Shown: piece by piece, positions 33,520-44,544 of the stretch | Position numbering within the stretch: position 1 is the first letter of the stretch | Layout: every line of letters starts with the position of its first letter | Assembly (NCBI RefSeq): GCF_900156055.1 | Contig: NZ_FTMQ01000003.1 | Coordinates: 744,001-808,000 of the forward strand | Origin: Rhizobium sp. RU33A | Lineage (GTDB): Bacteria > Pseudomonadota > Alphaproteobacteria > Rhizobiales > Rhizobiaceae | Direction: 5' to 3' | DNA: 64,000 bases | Notes under the pieces: model-generated | The model's database searches: none | Told to the model about the DNA's origin: nothing | What the model saw: the letters and a program-made list of their open reading frames with translations, nothing else | Translations under genes and position numbers: made by a program

Positions 33520-34446
33520 ATGGCTGAAATCACTGCAGCACTGGTAAAAGAACTGCGCGAAAAGTCCGGCGCAGGCATGATGGATTGCAAGAAGGCTCTG
33601 ACCGAGAACAACGGTGACATCGAAGCCGCCATCGACTGGCTGCGCGCCAAGGGTATCGCCAAGGCCGACAAGAAGTCGGGCCGCACGGCTGCTGAAGGCC
33701 TGATCGGCATCAACGGCGCCGGCACTTCGGCCGTTGTCGTCGAAGTCAACTCCGAAACCGACTTCGTTGCACGCAACGACGCGTTCCAGGATCTCGTCCG
33801 CGGCGTGGCTTCGGTTGCCATCGGCACCGACGGTTCGGTTGAAGCGATCGGCGCTGCAAGCTACCCGGCCACTGGCAAGACCGTCACTGACACCATCAAG
33901 GACGCGATCGCCCATATCGGCGAGAACATGACGCTGCGCCGCGCCGTCAAGCTTTCGGTCGAAGATGGTGTCGTCGCCACCTACATCCACAATGCAGCCT
34001 CTGAAGGTCTCGGCAAGCTCGGCGTTCTCGTTGCGCTCAAGTCGACCGGCAACAAGGACGTGCTCGCTGCCATCGGCCGTCAGGTCGCCATGCACATCGC
34101 TGCGACCAACCCGCTCGCAATCCGTTCGGAAGAAGTTGACGCCGCTGTTGCTGAGCGCGAGCGCAACGTCTTCATCGAACAGTCGCGCGCTTCGGGCAAG
34201 CCGGACGCCATCATCGAAAAGATGGTTGAAGGCCGCATGCGCAAGTTCTTCGAGGAAGTCGCCCTTCTCTCGCAGGCTTTTGTCATCAATCCTGAGGTGA
34301 CCGTCGGCGACGCGATCAAGGCTGCCGAAAAGGATGCTGGCGCCCCGATCGAAGTCACCGGTATGGCACGCCTGCTGCTCGGTGAAGGCATCGAGAAGGA
34401 AGAGAGCGACTTCGCCGCTGAAGTCGCTGCAGTCGCCAAGGGCTGA
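33520..34446 (+). CDS. tsf: Elongation factor Ts
   Basis: 308 residues. It exchanges GDP for GTP on EF-Tu. Visible: the UBA-like N-terminus [35 protein letters not shown], the core [16 protein letters not shown] and the C-terminal motif [31 protein letters not shown] precedes the ATG. A hairpin follows before pyrH. Confidence 0.98.
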   Translation: MAEITAALVKELREKSGAGMMDCKKALTENNGDIEAAIDWLRAKGIAKADKKSGRTAAEGLIGINGAGTSAVVVEVNSETDFVARNDAFQDLVRGVASVAIGTDGSVEAIGAASYPATGKTVTDTIKDAIAHIGENMTLRRAVKLSVEDGVVATYIHNAASEGLGKLGVLVALKSTGNKDVLAAIGRQVAMHIAATNPLAIRSEEVDAAVAERERNVFIEQSRASGKPDAIIEKMVEGRMRKFFEEVALLSQAFVINPEVTVGDAIKAAEKDAGAPIEVTGMARLLLGEGIEKEESDFAAEVAAVAKG

Positions 34447-34477
34447 TTTCAGTTACCCTTCTTCGAGGGAAAACATC

Positions 34478-34503
34478 GGGCATCGCGTGACAACGCGGTG
34501 CCC
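34478..34503 (+). terminator. Hairpin between tsf and pyrH
   Basis: GGGCATCGCG/CGCGGTGCCC, ten pairs including one G-T, loop TGACAA, then TTCGTGT. This is likely partial termination in the cluster. Confidence 0.65.
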
Positions 34504-34541
34504 TTCGTGTATCCGGCACAGAATTGATCTCGGGAGCATTC

Positions 34542-35264
34542 ATGTCAGCCAAGCCATTGTTCAAGCGCGTCCTCCTCAAGGCTTCGGGCGAAGCCCTCAT
34601 GGGTAGCCAGGGATTCGGGATTGATGTGGCAGTGGCCGACCGGATCGCCGGAGACATTGCCGAAGCCCGCCGCATGGGTGTGGAAGTCGGCGTCGTTGTC
34701 GGTGGTGGCAACATCTTCCGCGGCGTGGCCGTCGCGTCGAAGGGTGGCGATCGCGTCACCGGCGACCACATGGGCATGCTGGCAACGGTGATCAACGCGC
34801 TTGCTCTCGCCACATCGCTGCGCAAGCTCGACATCGACACCGTCGTCCTCTCTGCCATCGCCATGCCCGAGATCTGCGAAAGCTTCTCGCAGCGCGCAGC
34901 TCTTCACCATCTGGCCCAAGGCAGGGTGGTGATCTTCGCCGGCGGCACAGGCAATCCGTTCTTCACGACCGATTCTGCCGCCGCCTTGCGCGCAGCAGAA
35001 ATCGGCGCACAGGCCATATTCAAGGGCACTCAGGTCGATGGCATCTATTCGGCCGACCCCAAGAAGGACCCGACCGCAACCCGTTTCGACAGCCTGACCC
35101 ACGACGAAGTCCTGCAGAAGGGCCTCGCCGTCATGGATGTCGCCGCTGTTGCCCTGGCACGCGAAAATCATATTCCGATCATCGTCTTCTCGATCCACGA
35201 GAAGGGCGGTTTCGGCGATATCCTGTCCGGCGCCGGCCGCATGACGATCGTTACCGACAACTGA
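34542..35264 (+). CDS. pyrH: Uridylate kinase
   Basis: 240 residues, amino-acid-kinase fold, phosphorylates UMP to UDP. Visible: KRVLLKASGEALMG, VGVVVGGGNIFRG, GDHMGMLATVINALAL, IFAGGTGNPFFTTDSAAALRAAE and KGTQVDGIYSADPKKDP. The ATG at 34542 follows GGGAGCATTC. UMP kinase is usually regulated by GTP and UTP. Confidence 0.97.
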   Translation: MSAKPLFKRVLLKASGEALMGSQGFGIDVAVADRIAGDIAEARRMGVEVGVVVGGGNIFRGVAVASKGGDRVTGDHMGMLATVINALALATSLRKLDIDTVVLSAIAMPEICESFSQRAALHHLAQGRVVIFAGGTGNPFFTTDSAAALRAAEIGAQAIFKGTQVDGIYSADPKKDPTATRFDSLTHDEVLQKGLAVMDVAAVALARENHIPIIVFSIHEKGGFGDILSGAGRMTIVTDN

Positions 35265-35323
35265 TTTCACATGAATGGCGGCGATCTGATGCCGCCGACT
35301 GATAGAGCAATGGGAGAACCATG

Positions 35324-35884
35324 ATGACCGCAGGGGTTGATCTCAACGACATCAAGCGCCGTATGGACGGCGCGATCAACGCGTTCAAGAACGACATCGC
35401 ATCGCTGCGCACCGGCCGGGCCTCCGCCAACGTGCTGGATCCGGTCGTGGTCGAAGCCTATGGTTCGCGCGTGCCGCTGAACCAGGTCGCCAACGTGACT
35501 GTGCCGGAGCCGCGCATGCTCGGCGTGTCGATCTGGGACAAGTCCATGGTGGGCGCCGTCGACCGTGCGATCCGCGAAGCCAATCTTGGCCTCAACCCGA
35601 TCGTTGACGGTCAGAACCTGCGTATTCCGCTGCCTGAACTCAACGAAGAGCGCCGCAAGTCGCTGGTCAAGGTGGCACATGACTATGCCGAAAAGGCCAA
35701 GGTCGCGATCCGCCACGTCCGCCGCGACGGCATGGATGGCCTGAAGAAGGCGGAAAAGGACGGCACGATCGGCCAGGATGATAGCCGCAGCCAGTCGGAG
35801 CGGGTCCAGAAGATGACCGACGAGACGATTGTCGAAGTCGACCGCTTGCTCGCGGACAAGGAAAAGGAAATCATGCAGGTTTAA
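35324..35884 (+). CDS. frr: Ribosome recycling factor
   Basis: 186 residues, the usual length. It splits post-termination ribosomes with EF-G. Visible: [89 protein letters not shown]. Two ATGs occur in a row; the second (35324) gives GGGAG better spacing and the standard length. Confidence 0.97.
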   Translation: MTAGVDLNDIKRRMDGAINAFKNDIASLRTGRASANVLDPVVVEAYGSRVPLNQVANVTVPEPRMLGVSIWDKSMVGAVDRAIREANLGLNPIVDGQNLRIPLPELNEERRKSLVKVAHDYAEKAKVAIRHVRRDGMDGLKKAEKDGTIGQDDSRSQSERVQKMTDETIVEVDRLLADKEKEIMQV

Positions 35885-35934
35885 GGCAGAGTCGTTTCTT
35901 TCGAGCACTCTCAACGCCGCCTGGATCCTCGCCA

Positions 35935-36678
35935 ATGTCGACAGTTCAACATCGCATCGTTCCACAGCATGTTGCGATCATCATGGATGGCAACGGCCGC
36001 TGGGCAAATGCACGGGGGCTTCCCCGGACGTTCGGCCACCGCAAGGGGGTTGAGACTGTCCGCGAGACCGTGAAGGCTGCCGGTGAGGCAGGTGTCGGTT
36101 TTTTGACGCTTTTTGCCTTCTCCTCGGAGAACTGGCGGCGCCCGGAGTCTGAGATCAACGAGCTGTTCGGTCTGCTCAAGGCGTTCATTCGCCGCGATCT
36201 TGCTGATTTGCATAGGGCCGGGATCCGCATCCGGATCATCGGCGATCGCGTCAATCTGCGTGACGATATCCGTTCGCTGCTCCTCGAAGCTGAGGAAACC
36301 ACGGCCAAGAATACTGGCATGACGCTGGTCATCGCTTTCAATTACGGTTCACGCGACGAAATTGCCCGTGCTGCAGCACGTCTGGCGGCTGACGTACAGG
36401 CTGGCCGGCTTGATCCGTCGCAGATCGATGCAAGCAAGCTCAATGATTGCCTGGATACCGCCGGCATCCCCGATCCCGATCTGGTGATCCGCACCAGCGG
36501 AGAGGAGCGTCTGTCGAATTTCCTTCTCTGGCAGGCGGCTTATGCCGAATTGATGTTCGTGCCTGACTTCTGGCCCGACTTCACGCCGGCACTTTTTGAC
36601 TCCGTGCTCGAAAAATATGCTGCCCGCGACCGCCGCTTCGGCGGCCTCTCGGCCAAAGCTGTGGCCGTCGGCTCATGA
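35935..36678 (+). CDS. uppS: Undecaprenyl diphosphate synthase (isoprenyl transferase)
   Basis: 247 residues. Condenses eight IPP units onto FPP to make the lipid carrier for peptidoglycan and polysaccharides. The substrate P-loop [19 protein letters not shown] with catalytic Asp is near residue 18. [15 protein letters not shown] and the C-terminal [23 protein letters not shown] are diagnostic. Its stop overlaps the cdsA start by 4 bases. Confidence 0.97.
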   Translation: MSTVQHRIVPQHVAIIMDGNGRWANARGLPRTFGHRKGVETVRETVKAAGEAGVGFLTLFAFSSENWRRPESEINELFGLLKAFIRRDLADLHRAGIRIRIIGDRVNLRDDIRSLLLEAEETTAKNTGMTLVIAFNYGSRDEIARAAARLAADVQAGRLDPSQIDASKLNDCLDTAGIPDPDLVIRTSGEERLSNFLLWQAAYAELMFVPDFWPDFTPALFDSVLEKYAARDRRFGGLSAKAVAVGS

Positions 36679-37520
36679 CGCTCACAATGTCGCGAGAACT
36701 TCAGCTCAGAATCGTCTCCGCTATCGTCATGATCGCGGTGGTTCTCGCGGCAACCTGGTTCGGCGGACTATCCTTCAAGCTCGTGGCTGCCGGCATTGGC
36801 CTGTTGATCTATTACGAATGGTCGACGATCACGCGGCTCGCGGACGACAATATTCGGTCGAATGCCTTTGGCTGGTTCTCGATGGCGGTGATCAGCCTCA
36901 ACATGTTGTTCGGGCAGGCAGAATTGACCGTGCCGCTGTTTGCAGGCCTGGTTGTCACGGCTGCAATCCCGGCCATGCTCCGCCGTGTGAGCTGGTGGCA
37001 GCCAGGCGGATTGTTTTACGCGGGGCTGAGCACGATCTCGCTGTCGGCCATCCGCGGCGAGGATTGGCTCGGTTTCGTTGCGATGCTCTTCGTGTTCATT
37101 GTCGTCTGGTCGACCGATATCCTAGCCTATTTTGTCGGAAGGGCGATCGGCGGGCCGAAGCTTGCGCCGAAGATCTCCCCCGGCAAGACCTGGTCCGGGG
37201 CAATCGGGGGCACGGTGGCCGGCGTCATCGGCGGCGTTCTGATTGCGATGGCACATTTCCAGGATGTCGGGCTTTGGGTCGCGGTCGTCGCCTTCGCCTT
37301 GTCGGTGTCGAGCCAGATCGGCGACCTCTTCGAATCGTTCATCAAGCGCCGTTTCGGCGTCAAGGATTCGAGCCGCCTCATACCTGGGCATGGCGGTGTC
37401 ATGGACCGGGTCGATGGCCTTGTATTTGCCTGTTTTGCCGCGTTCTTCTTGGCGATCGGCAGTTCTGCCGGCGGTGTCGGTACCGTCGTCTCGATGGGCG
37501 CCTTCCTCTTTGGTCTCTGA
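36675..37520 (+). CDS. cdsA: Phosphatidate cytidylyltransferase
   Basis: 281 residues, polytopic membrane enzyme making CDP-diacylglycerol. Many hydrophobic helices are followed by [36 protein letters not shown] and the CDS signature [35 protein letters not shown]. The start at 36675 overlaps uppS (ATGA), and a second ATG lies four codons later. The dxr gene found here in enterobacteria is absent. Confidence 0.95.
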   Translation: MTLTMSRELQLRIVSAIVMIAVVLAATWFGGLSFKLVAAGIGLLIYYEWSTITRLADDNIRSNAFGWFSMAVISLNMLFGQAELTVPLFAGLVVTAAIPAMLRRVSWWQPGGLFYAGLSTISLSAIRGEDWLGFVAMLFVFIVVWSTDILAYFVGRAIGGPKLAPKISPGKTWSGAIGGTVAGVIGGVLIAMAHFQDVGLWVAVVAFALSVSSQIGDLFESFIKRRFGVKDSSRLIPGHGGVMDRVDGLVFACFAAFFLAIGSSAGGVGTVVSMGAFLFGL

Positions 37521-37585
37521 GGCGTAGGGCTTGCTCCAGGTGACGGGTTTAAATTCTCGCTGAAGCGAGTGCAGGAAACGGACAG

Positions 37586-38719
37586 ATGGATCACATCAGC
37601 GCAGTCTTCGGCTTTCTCGGCGGATACATCCTGCCTTACATTCTCATTCTGTCTCTGCTCGTTTTCATTCATGAGATGGGTCATTATCTGGCCGGGCGAT
37701 GGTCGGGCATTCGCATTCTTGCGTTTTCCGTCGGGTTCGGCCCTGAGCTGGTCGGTTATACCGACAAGCACGGGACACGCTGGAAACTGTCCGCGGTTCC
37801 CTTGGGTGGCTATGTGCGGTTCTTCGGGGACGCGGACGCTGCGAGCCGTCCGGACGGCTCCCTTGCAGACGAGTTGACCGAGGAAGAGCGAGCCCAGACA
37901 CTAAACGGCGCCAAGCTCTGGAAAAGAGCCGTCACTGTCGCCGCGGGTCCCTTTGCAAATTTCCTGTTGGCCATCGTCATCTTCGCCGGCATGTTCGCCT
38001 TTATGGGTAAGCCTGTTTCGGATCCCGTCGTGGCTGACATCAAGGCCGGCAGTGCTGCAGAGGAGGCGGGCATCCAGCGTGGCGACGTTCTGCTGGCGCT
38101 GGACGGCCGCATGATCGAGACCTTCGACGATGTCGTCCGCTACATCACCATGCGCCCGGAGATCCCGGTCGAAGTGACGGTGAGGCGCGAGGGCCAGGAG
38201 ATCGATTTTGCCCTGACCCCAAAGCGTGCCGTAACCAGCGACCGATTCGGCAATGAAATGGAAGTCGGCCAAATCGGTATCATCACCGACCAGCAGGCGG
38301 GCAATTTCCGGATCGTGGAACTGTCCCCGCTTGAGGCCGTCTGGGAAGGCGTGCGCCAGACCGGGCACATCGTCACCGGGACCTTCGACTATATCGGCAA
38401 CATGATCGCCGGCCGCATGAATGCCGATCAGCTCGGCGGCCCGGTTCGCGTCGTTCAGGCCTCCGGTCAGATGGCGACGCTCGGCGTTATCGCTCTGTTA
38501 AATCTGGCAGCGGTTCTCTCCGTTTCATTGGGGCTTTTGAACTTGTTCCCTGTTCCGGTCCTTGACGGCGGCCATCTCGTTCTCTACGCGATTGAGGCAG
38601 TGCGGGGGAGGCCGATGGGGCAGGGCGCACAGGAAATCGCGTTCCGTATCGGTATGGCGATGATCCTGTCTCTGATGGTCTTCGCCACTTGGAATGATAT
38701 CAGCCGGTTGATTGGCTAG
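37586..38719 (+). CDS. rseP: Site-2 intramembrane zinc metalloprotease RseP
   Basis: 377 residues. The zinc-binding HEMGH is at residues 29-33 in the first helix and the third ligand is in NLFPVPVLDGGHLVLY near residue 325. One PDZ domain sits between (SAAEEAGIQRGDVLLALDGRMIETFDDV). It cleaves membrane-anchored anti-sigma factors and remnant signal peptides. It stands just ahead of bamA, matching the role in outer-membrane stress. Confidence 0.95.
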   Translation: MDHISAVFGFLGGYILPYILILSLLVFIHEMGHYLAGRWSGIRILAFSVGFGPELVGYTDKHGTRWKLSAVPLGGYVRFFGDADAASRPDGSLADELTEEERAQTLNGAKLWKRAVTVAAGPFANFLLAIVIFAGMFAFMGKPVSDPVVADIKAGSAAEEAGIQRGDVLLALDGRMIETFDDVVRYITMRPEIPVEVTVRREGQEIDFALTPKRAVTSDRFGNEMEVGQIGIITDQQAGNFRIVELSPLEAVWEGVRQTGHIVTGTFDYIGNMIAGRMNADQLGGPVRVVQASGQMATLGVIALLNLAAVLSVSLGLLNLFPVPVLDGGHLVLYAIEAVRGRPMGQGAQEIAFRIGMAMILSLMVFATWNDISRLIG

Positions 38720-38912
38720 GCGGGAGCACGCAGGTCGCGAAAGGATTTGTTTACGCTGTTTCAAATTGATAGTGGCGATTGGGCCACGCGTTGAAATGAA
38801 GTAAACAGAAATTAACGCGCGCACTTGCTTGTAGGGTAAAACCCGTTAAAACCACACACGGGCCGGAGTCGGGTGCCGACTACGGGGCAATGGAAGAAGG
38901 TATAGTATACAC

Positions 38913-41267
38913 ATGAAGGCTGGTTCAAAGTTTTTGAACGCAGTATCGGCGGTCGCGCTGTCTGCTGGTGTCGTGTCTTCGGGCGCAGGTATTGCCGTTC
39001 TTGCATCGGCAATTGCTGCCGAAGCCGCAGTGGTTCAGCGTATCGACGTACGCGGTGCTCAGCGTGTCGGTCCGGAAGCTGTGCGCTCCAACCTTTCGAT
39101 CCAGCCGGGTCGGACTTTCTCCAATGCCGACATCGATGAATCGGTCAAGCGTCTCTACGCGACCGGCTTCTTCTCTGATGTTCAGATTTCCGTTTCCGGC
39201 GGGACGCTGGTGGTGACGGTTGCTGAAAACCAGCTGATCAATCAGGTGGTCTTCAACGGCAACCGCAAGATCAAGGACGACAAGCTTCAGGGCATCGTCC
39301 AGACGCAGTCCCAGGGTCCTTACAGCGACAGCCTGATCAGTGCCGACATTCAGCGTATCCGCGAAGCCTATTCCGCCATCGGTCGTTCCGATGTCGAGGT
39401 GACGACGCAGGTCGTTCCTGTCGCCGAAGGTCGCGTAAACCTCGCCTTCGTCATCAACGAAGGCGAGCGCACCAAGATCAGCTCGATCAACTTCGTTGGC
39501 AACAATGCCTATTCCGACGGCCGTCTGGCCGCCGTCCTGCAGACCAAGGAATCGGGCATCCTGTCCTTCTTGACCCGCAAGGATGTCTACAACGAGGACA
39601 AGCTGCGCGCTGACGAAGAAGCGCTCCGCCAGTTCTACTACAACCACGGTTACGCCGATTTCCGTGTGATCTCGTCCGAGGCTGTCCTCAACGAGACCGG
39701 CAACGAATACACGATCAACATCACCGTCGACGAAGGTCAACGCTACCGCTTCGGCGCTGTGTCGGTTGAATCGACCGTTGACGGTATCGACGGTACGGAA
39801 CTGGAAGGTCTTCTCGAGACCCGCGAAGGTCAGACCTACAGCGCCCGTGATATTCAGAAGTCGATGGAAGCCATTTCCCGTCGTGTGTCGTCGGCGGGTT
39901 ATCCCTTCGCTCGCGTGGTTCCGCGCGGTGACCGCAACTTCGAAACCAACACGATCGGCGTGACCTATCTGGTCGATCAGGGTGAGCGCGCTTACGTCGA
40001 GCGCATCGAAGTGCGGGGCAATACCCGTACTCGCGATTACGTCATCCGCCGCGAATTCGATATCTCCGAAGGCGATGCCTTCAACCAGGAGACCATTTCT
40101 CGCGCCAAGCGTCGCCTGGAAGCTCTCGGCTTCTTCTCGGCGGTCAACATCACGACCCAGGCCGGCAGCTCGCAGGACCGCGTCGTCGTGATCGTCGACG
40201 TTCAGGATCAGCCGACCGGTTCGTTCGGTATCGGCGCCGGCTACTCCGTCGGTGACGGTGGTCTGGTTCTCGAAGCGTCTGTTGAAGAAAAGAACTTCCT
40301 CGGTCGTGGTCAGTTCATTCGTCTCGCTGCCGGTGGTGGCTTCGACGAGACGCAGACCTATAACTTCTCGTTCACCGAGCCCTATTTCCTCGGTTACCGC
40401 CTGGCTGCTGGCTTTGACGTGTTCAAGAGCTCGACCAGCGCGAACTCCTACTATGACTACGAAGAGCAGGGCGGTACCGTTCGCGTCACCGCGCCGATCA
40501 CGGAAGATCTGGCGACGACGCTGCGCTACACCTACAAGGAACTCGACTACATCAACGACGGTGCATTTGGTCCGGACGGCCTTGCTACTGGCACCGATAA
40601 TCGGGTGGCAGCCCCCTACATCGATGCGATCACGGGCAGCACCTGGAAGCAGTCGATCCTAGGTCACTCGGTCGTCTACAATACTGTTGACGATCGCCAG
40701 AACCCGCACGAAGGCATCTATGCGAGCTTTACGCATGAATATGCCGGTCTCGGCGGCGACTCCGAATACTACAAGGCTTTCGTCCGTGCTCGTGCCTTCT
40801 ACACGTTGTCTGATGAGTTCGACATCGTGGGCTCGATCGCTGGTTCGGCTGGTCATGTCGTTGCCCTCGGTGACAACCTGAACGTCTTCGATCAGTTCAA
40901 GATTGGTGGCAAGGAAATCCGCGGCTTCGACAACAGCGGTATCGGCCCGCGCATCGGCGACGATTCGATCGGCGGCACGACCTATTTCACCGCATCGGCT
41001 GAAGCGACTTTCCCGCTTCCGCTCGTGCCCCAGGACCTCGGTTTCCGTGGTGCGGTCTTCGCAGATGCCGGTACGCTCTACGGCAGCGACCTTCGCAATC
41101 AGCCGGGCGTCGTCGGTACTGACATGTCGCTTCGTGCATCGGTTGGTGCAGGCGTGGTCTGGAATTCGCCCTTCGGTGCTCTTCGTGTCGACTACGCGGT
41201 TCCGGTCGCCAAGGAAGACTTCGACGAAACCCAGGAATTCCGTTTCAGCATGGCGAACCAGTTTTAA
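38913..41267 (+). CDS. bamA: Outer membrane protein assembly factor BamA
   Basis: 784 residues. It has a signal sequence to about residue 35, five POTRA repeats (first starting VVQRIDVRGAQRVGPEAVRSNL, last YVERIEVRGNTRTRDYVIRREF) and a C-terminal 16-strand barrel from about residue 440. The lid/lock motif region GGKEIRGFDNSGIGPR (VRGF-type) is present. It ends in Phe (FRFSMANQF), as needed for barrel assembly. It inserts outer-membrane proteins. AAGG lies 11 bases before the ATG. The 190-base upstream gap contains AT-rich stretches and is likely a separate promoter. Confidence 0.96.
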   Translation: MKAGSKFLNAVSAVALSAGVVSSGAGIAVLASAIAAEAAVVQRIDVRGAQRVGPEAVRSNLSIQPGRTFSNADIDESVKRLYATGFFSDVQISVSGGTLVVTVAENQLINQVVFNGNRKIKDDKLQGIVQTQSQGPYSDSLISADIQRIREAYSAIGRSDVEVTTQVVPVAEGRVNLAFVINEGERTKISSINFVGNNAYSDGRLAAVLQTKESGILSFLTRKDVYNEDKLRADEEALRQFYYNHGYADFRVISSEAVLNETGNEYTINITVDEGQRYRFGAVSVESTVDGIDGTELEGLLETREGQTYSARDIQKSMEAISRRVSSAGYPFARVVPRGDRNFETNTIGVTYLVDQGERAYVERIEVRGNTRTRDYVIRREFDISEGDAFNQETISRAKRRLEALGFFSAVNITTQAGSSQDRVVVIVDVQDQPTGSFGIGAGYSVGDGGLVLEASVEEKNFLGRGQFIRLAAGGGFDETQTYNFSFTEPYFLGYRLAAGFDVFKSSTSANSYYDYEEQGGTVRVTAPITEDLATTLRYTYKELDYINDGAFGPDGLATGTDNRVAAPYIDAITGSTWKQSILGHSVVYNTVDDRQNPHEGIYASFTHEYAGLGGDSEYYKAFVRARAFYTLSDEFDIVGSIAGSAGHVVALGDNLNVFDQFKIGGKEIRGFDNSGIGPRIGDDSIGGTTYFTASAEATFPLPLVPQDLGFRGAVFADAGTLYGSDLRNQPGVVGTDMSLRASVGAGVVWNSPFGALRVDYAVPVAKEDFDETQEFRFSMANQF

Positions 41268-41317
41268 GACTGGCTGTCCAGAACTGCTGACGGGTTGACG
41301 TTCTGGAGCGTTTGCTG

Positions 41318-42382
41318 ATGGACCATAATCATTTCTTTCCGCCCCATTCCGGGGTGACCTTGGCTGCGCTTGCAGCCCAGACGGGGGCGGAATTACAGGA
41401 CGAGAGCCAAGGCGAACGGATCGTTCGGTCCGTATCACCGGTCTCAAGAGCGAAGGAAGGGGATGTCTGCTACATCCTCTCCCGTCGCAACAAGGAAGAG
41501 TTGGCGACCTGCCAAGCGGCGGCAATCTTCTGCGAAAAGCCTCTTCTCTCACTTGTTCCCGCCCATATTCCCGTTCTTCTCGTCAAGAGCGCACAGACTG
41601 CGTTCGCTCTTGCAGGCGCATTACTGCATCCGACGGCCTTGAAGCCCGTTCGGATGACGACCGAGCCGGCCAAGATCTCACCGGCAGCCTATGTCGATCC
41701 AACAGCGAAGCTGGAGGATGGCGTAGAGGTCGAGCCCATGGCCGTGATCGGCGCCGATGTCGAGATCGGCAGCGGTACCCGGATAGGCCCAGGTGCGGTG
41801 ATCGGTCCGGGTGTCCGCATCGGTCGCGACTGCGTCATTGCCGGTGGCGCGACGATCCAGGTCGCTCTCGTTGGCAACAATGTCATCATTCACAACGGTG
41901 CGCGGATTGGGCAGGACGGTTTCGGCTATGCACCGGGTCCTCGTGGCATGCTGAAGATCGTCCAGATTGGCCGGGTGATCATCCAGGACCATGTCGAGAT
42001 CGGCGCCAACACCACGATCGATCGCGGCACGATGGACGACACCGTGATCGGTGAGGGGACGAAAATCGACAACCTCGTTCAGGTCGGCCACAACGTTCGC
42101 ATCGGCCGCCACTGCGGTATTGTCAGTCAGGTCGGCATTGCCGGCAGCACGGTGATCGGTGATGGCGTGATGATTGGCGGGGCTGCTGGCATCAACGGCC
42201 ATATCAAGATTGGCGATGGTGCTCAGATTGCAGCCATGAGCGGCGTCCTGGCCGAGGTGCCGGCCGGTGAGAAATACGGCGGCGTTCCGGCCCGCCCGTT
42301 GAAGGATTATCTGCGCGAGGTGGCCGATACGCTCAGCCGCTACGACAGCCGCGCCAAGGAAAAAGGAACCAGCAATGACTGA
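41318..42382 (+). CDS. lpxD: UDP-3-O-acylglucosamine N-acyltransferase LpxD
   Basis: 354 residues. The N-terminal uridine-binding domain ([18 protein letters not shown]) is followed by the left-handed beta-helix of hexapeptide repeats: [40 protein letters not shown] (with the catalytic-His region), and [33 protein letters not shown] at the end. Third step of lipid A synthesis. ATG at 41318 has GGAG 9 bases upstream. No skp lies between bamA and lpxD. It overlaps fabZ by 8 bases. Confidence 0.96.
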   Translation: MDHNHFFPPHSGVTLAALAAQTGAELQDESQGERIVRSVSPVSRAKEGDVCYILSRRNKEELATCQAAAIFCEKPLLSLVPAHIPVLLVKSAQTAFALAGALLHPTALKPVRMTTEPAKISPAAYVDPTAKLEDGVEVEPMAVIGADVEIGSGTRIGPGAVIGPGVRIGRDCVIAGGATIQVALVGNNVIIHNGARIGQDGFGYAPGPRGMLKIVQIGRVIIQDHVEIGANTTIDRGTMDDTVIGEGTKIDNLVQVGHNVRIGRHCGIVSQVGIAGSTVIGDGVMIGGAAGINGHIKIGDGAQIAAMSGVLAEVPAGEKYGGVPARPLKDYLREVADTLSRYDSRAKEKGTSND

Positions 42383-42842
42383 ACTCGCGAAGAGCGAATT
42401 GGGATCGGCTGATATCCTCGAGATCATGAAGCTTCTGCCCCACCGCTATCCCTTTCTGCTGGTGGACAAGATCATCGAGATTGACGGCGACAATTCCGCC
42501 ATTGGCATCAAGAATGTCACGGCGAACGAACCGCATTTCACCGGACATTTCCCGGAAAGCCCGATCATGCCGGGTGTACTTCTGATCGAAGGCATGGCCC
42601 AGACCGCCGGTGCCATCTGTGCTCGGCTTCAGGGCGAGGGCGGAAATCTCGTCTATTTCATGACGATCGATAACGCGCGGTTCCGGAAGCCCGTTGTACC
42701 GGGTGATCGCGTCGAATTCCACGTCGTCAAGCAGAAGCAGCGCGGCAACATCTGGAAGTTCCATTGTGACGCCAAGGTCGACGGCGCATTGGTCGCCGAG
42801 GCCGACATTGGTGCCATGATCATGCGCAAGGATCAGAAATGA
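42375..42842 (+). CDS. fabZ: 3-hydroxyacyl-[acyl-carrier-protein] dehydratase FabZ
   Basis: 155 residues, hot-dog fold. [18 protein letters not shown] contains the conserved His and [22 protein letters not shown] holds the catalytic Glu. It dehydrates 3-hydroxyacyl-ACP; the same 3-hydroxyacyl pool feeds LpxA and LpxD, which explains its place between them. Overlaps lpxD by 8 and lpxA by 4 bases. Confidence 0.97.
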   Translation: MTELAKSELGSADILEIMKLLPHRYPFLLVDKIIEIDGDNSAIGIKNVTANEPHFTGHFPESPIMPGVLLIEGMAQTAGAICARLQGEGGNLVYFMTIDNARFRKPVVPGDRVEFHVVKQKQRGNIWKFHCDAKVDGALVAEADIGAMIMRKDQK

Positions 42843-43654
42843 GCCAGATCGCCGCAAGCGCCGTCATCCATCCGATGGCCGTGGTCGAAGACGGCGCGGT
42901 GATCGGCGAGAATGTGAAGATCGGTCCGTTCTGCCGGGTCGGCTCGCGCGTGACGCTGAAGGACGGCGTAGAGCTCATTTCGAACGCTGTTGTCACCGGT
43001 CTCACCGAAATTGGCGCGGGCACAAAGATCCACCCGATGGCCGTGATCGGCGGTGTCTCGCAAAGCCTGCACGAGGCGGGCGAAGATTCAACGCTGGTCG
43101 TCGGTGCAAATTGCACCATGCGTGAGGGCGTGACGATGAACTGCGGCACGGTCGGCGGTGGCGGTATCACCCGCGTCGGCGACAACTGCCTGTTCCTGGC
43201 CAATTCGCATGTCGCCCACGACTGCATTCTCGGCAATGACATCATCCTGTCGAACAACGTCATGCTGGCCGGCCATGTTCACGTCGGTGACAAGGCCATT
43301 CTGAGCGGTGGCTGCGCCGTGCACCAGTTCACTCGTATCGGCCGTCAGGCATTCATCGGTGGTCTATCCGCCGTTGCCTACGATGTCATTCCCTATGGCA
43401 TGCTGAACGGCAATCCCGGCATCCTCGGCGGCCTGAATGTGGTCGGCATGAGCCGGGCCGGTATCGAGCGCTCGGTGATCCACCAGGTTCGTCGCGCTTT
43501 CAAGCAGATCTTCGAAAGCGAAGGATCGGCGCGTACGAATGCGGCCGCCATTCGTGACGAGTATCTGGACTGCGCGCCGGTGATCGAGATCCTCGACTTC
43601 ATCGCCGCCGAAAGCGATCGGGCACTGTCCTCGCCCAATCGCGGCAAGAACTGA
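42839..43654 (+). CDS. lpxA: UDP-N-acetylglucosamine acyltransferase LpxA
   Basis: 271 residues. First step of lipid A synthesis. Beta-helix repeats run from [22 protein letters not shown] through [20 protein letters not shown] (catalytic His) and [24 protein letters not shown]. The C-terminal helical domain has [23 protein letters not shown]. It overlaps fabZ by 4 bases and abuts lpxI. Confidence 0.97.
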   Translation: MSQIAASAVIHPMAVVEDGAVIGENVKIGPFCRVGSRVTLKDGVELISNAVVTGLTEIGAGTKIHPMAVIGGVSQSLHEAGEDSTLVVGANCTMREGVTMNCGTVGGGGITRVGDNCLFLANSHVAHDCILGNDIILSNNVMLAGHVHVGDKAILSGGCAVHQFTRIGRQAFIGGLSAVAYDVIPYGMLNGNPGILGGLNVVGMSRAGIERSVIHQVRRAFKQIFESEGSARTNAAAIRDEYLDCAPVIEILDFIAAESDRALSSPNRGKN

Positions 43655-43657
43655 GTG

Positions 43658-44539
43658 ATGGCGGCGGCCGCTCAATCGGACGGCCTGCCCCGAACCGGTC
43701 GCCTGGCCATTATCGCCGGCAGCGGAAAGCTGCCGCTTTTCCTTGCCGAAGCAGCACGGGCAGCCGGCGAGGATCCCGTTGTTCTCAGGCTGAAGAACGA
43801 GGCGGACGATATCTGGCAGGGCTTTGAAAACGCCATCATCGGCGTTGGCGACATGGCCGGCCTATCAGCTCTGTTTCGCCAGCACGACATTCGCCGGGTG
43901 GTCATGTCGGGGGCGGTCAAGCGCCGGCCGGCTTTCGGCGAAATCCGGGTCAATCTGAAATCACTGCTGAAGCTGCCGATGGCGCTGAAAACACTGATGG
44001 CCGGGGGCGACGATGCCGTGCTGCGCATGGTCATCTCGCTGATCGAGGCGCAAGGCTGCGAAGTGCTGGGTGCCCACGAGATCTTGCCGGGTTTGCTGGC
44101 GACGGTCGGACCGCTCGGTGCGGTCTCTCCGGATGGCGATGACGAGCGTGACATCGAAAAGGCGGCAGATGCTGCGGAAGCCCTGGGCCGGCTGGATGTG
44201 GGGCAGGGTGCTGTCGCTGTCGGCGGCCGCATCGTAGCGCTGGAGGGCGTTGAGGGCACCGACGCAATGCTCTCACGTGTCCAGGGTCTGCGCGCAGAGG
44301 GGCGGATTTCCAGGCGCCGCAAGGGTGTTCTGGTCAAACTCTGCAAGCCGCAGCAGGATCTGCGCGCCGATCTGCCGACCATTGGCGTCTCGACCATCGA
44401 GAATGCCAAGGCCGCAGGGCTTGCCGGCATTGCCGTTGAAGCCGGCCGCGCGCTGGTCGTCGAGCGTGAGGCGATGATTGCGGCGGCCAATGCAGCCGGT
44501 CTGTTCGTCGTCGGTCTGGATCGTTCGCGCAAGGAGTAG
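43658..44539 (+). CDS. lpxI: UDP-2,3-diacylglucosamine pyrophosphatase LpxI
   Basis: 293 residues, DUF1009 family. LpxI replaces LpxH in alphaproteobacteria, hydrolysing UDP-2,3-diacylglucosamine to lipid X. Visible: LAIIAGSGKLPLFLAEAARAAG, VMSGAVKRRPAFGEIR, GDDAVLRMVISLIEAQGCEVLGAHEILPGLLA, GRIVALEGVEGTDAML and LPTIGVSTIENAKAAGLAGIAVEAGRAL. A GTG at 43655 is an alternative start, directly after the lpxA stop. Confidence 0.95.
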   Translation: MAAAAQSDGLPRTGRLAIIAGSGKLPLFLAEAARAAGEDPVVLRLKNEADDIWQGFENAIIGVGDMAGLSALFRQHDIRRVVMSGAVKRRPAFGEIRVNLKSLLKLPMALKTLMAGGDDAVLRMVISLIEAQGCEVLGAHEILPGLLATVGPLGAVSPDGDDERDIEKAADAAEALGRLDVGQGAVAVGGRIVALEGVEGTDAMLSRVQGLRAEGRISRRRKGVLVKLCKPQQDLRADLPTIGVSTIENAKAAGLAGIAVEAGRALVVEREAMIAAANAAGLFVVGLDRSRKE

Positions 44540-44544
44540 GCAGC

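Noticed and set aside
42839..43654. Hexapeptide repeats as DNA repeats
   Set aside because: The periodic ATCGG/GTCGG-type pattern in lpxA, lpxD and cysE reflects beta-helix coding, not a repeat element.
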